Positions 63,686 to 64,000 of a stretch of 64,000 nt of DNA are shown here, in pieces (within the stretch, counting starts at the first letter, position 1; the number at the start of each line of letters is the position of its first letter). The notes beneath the pieces are model-generated. The model worked only from the letters and a program-made list of their open reading frames with translations. It was not told the DNA's origin and made no database searches. The translations under genes and the position numbers were made by a program. The stretch comes from [Eubacterium] eligens ATCC 27750 (GTDB taxonomy: Bacteria; Bacillota; Clostridia; Lachnospirales; Lachnospiraceae). The stretch is taken from assembly GCF_000146185.1 (NCBI RefSeq), contig NC_012778.1, positions 603,501 to 667,500 of the forward strand. Reading direction: 5' to 3'.

Positions 63686-63810
63686 AAAGAAGTACCTGTA
63701 TTTTAGTCTGATAACCAAATTATTACGAACCCGGTGTGCAAATGGCAGCATTTACTTACACAAGGTGAGTAATATCTGAGGTTATCAGACTAAAATACAG
63801 GTATTTCTTT
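63686..63810. repeat. Long inverted-repeat element
   Basis: Perfect 24-base arms (63693-63716 and 63780-63803) that extend to about 31 bases with one mismatch. They enclose 63 bases containing smaller stems (AAATG/CATTT; TTACT...AGTAA). T runs on both outer sides would allow termination in both directions between convergent genes, but the arm length and structured centre also fit a MITE-like insertion or a structured RNA. Confidence 0.8.
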
Positions 63811-63817
63811 ACATATA

Positions 63818-64000
63818 TTAATGATAAAACCTCTGTATTTCATTGATTAAAGAATAAGTCTGGTTATATCCATCGTTATACATTGAAAGAATCTTATTAA
63901 AGTCCTTTTCAATCTTTCCAAAGCCCTTGCTTTTAGTAGGGCGGATAACGAGGCAGCGGCCTTCTTTTTCGTAGCGTTCAAGACGCTTTAAGCACCGGTT
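63818..64000 (-). CDS. Patatin-like phospholipase, C-terminal end (partial)
   Basis: Sixty codons of the 3' end of a minus-strand gene that runs past the window. The visible part, RCLVIRPTKSKGFGKIEKD followed by LSMYNDGYNQTYSLINEI, matches the C-terminal region of bacterial patatin-family phospholipases (IRP ... R/G-x-EKD ... Y-x-x-GY). The catalytic part lies outside the window. The assignment rests on this tail only. Confidence 0.55.
   Translation of the reverse strand, partial: NRCLKRLERYEKEGRCLVIRPTKSKGFGKIEKDFNKILSMYNDGYNQTYSLINEIQRFYH

Overview
The window reads as the chromosome of a low-GC Gram-positive anaerobe of the Clostridia, most likely a gut Lachnospiraceae related to Lachnospira/[Eubacterium] eligens. 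This is inferred from the AT-rich coding style, strong AGGAGG-type ribosome binding sites, occasional TTG/GTG starts, an argCJBD operon, MgtE, QueH, YtrA-type GntR/ABC modules, an AgrBDCA system and a KdgF/UxuB-type pectin catabolism pair. No tRNA, rRNA, CRISPR array, phage structural gene or transposase was seen.

Layout. 1-9.5 kb: argG divergent from argC-argJ-argB-argD with ArgR-like boxes between them, followed by an orphan solute-binding lipoprotein, a YdcZ-type membrane protein and an RlmI-like methyltransferase. 9.6-11.6 kb (minus strand): a split chromate-family transporter and a PHP phosphoesterase. 11.7-15.9 kb: a DUF1653 protein, Ddl, nitroreductase, MurF and a lipoprotein. 16.0-19.8 kb: a minimal Tad-like pilus/secretion locus with three tiny pilin-like proteins. 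19.9-21.4 kb: PAP2 phosphatase and a 10TM metal exporter. 21.5-27.1 kb: a sugar operon (DUF4867, fucose/arabinose-type isomerase, xylulokinase-like kinase, transaldolase, ROK repressor) behind a strong palindromic operator. 27.6-30.7 kb: a YtrA-type GntR regulator with two ABC modules, flanked on both sides by a dispersed hairpin repeat. 30.9-33.6 kb (minus): glycosyltransferases. 33.7-41.1 kb: two aminotransferases (one HisC), QueH, a LiaF-like acidic protein, an AbiEi-like winged-helix protein, a phosphodiesterase, a zinc-ribbon membrane protein and an S8 protease.

41.2-46.2 kb is a sulfur assimilation island: an Rrf2 regulator, O-acetylhomoserine sulfhydrylase, siroheme sulfite reductase, TusA, thioredoxin, a ThiS-like carrier ending in GGGAY, an E1-like activating enzyme and a JAMM protease. 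Together they match the protein-thiocarboxylate route to homocysteine (HcyS/HcyF/HcyD type). Just after it lies what looks like a type III toxin-antitoxin remnant: a promoter, two 46-nt RNA repeats and a terminator, followed by a toxin gene truncated to 42 codons.

46.6-55.6 kb is a signalling and export region. An XRE membrane regulator is followed by an agrD-like peptide gene behind a LytTR-type direct repeat. Then come a secreted DUF2712-like protein, a lipoprotein and a multi-subunit ABC transporter, and only after these agrB, agrA and agrC. 55.6-60.6 kb holds mgtE (minus) with a 30-codon leader ORF and a terminator in its leader, a LysR regulator and metE. 60.7-61.0 kb is an exact-period 62-bp tandem hairpin array. 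61.0-64 kb holds UxuB-like SDR and KdgF genes, a small HExxH protein, a YdcF/SanA protein, a long inverted repeat and the 3' end of a patatin gene.

The strongest leads are the split Agr/export locus, the HcyS-type pathway with an unusual C-terminal tail, the orphan type III antitoxin RNA, the regularly spaced palindromic repeats (two families), the mgtE leader ORF and the leaderless mini-pilins of the Tad-like locus.
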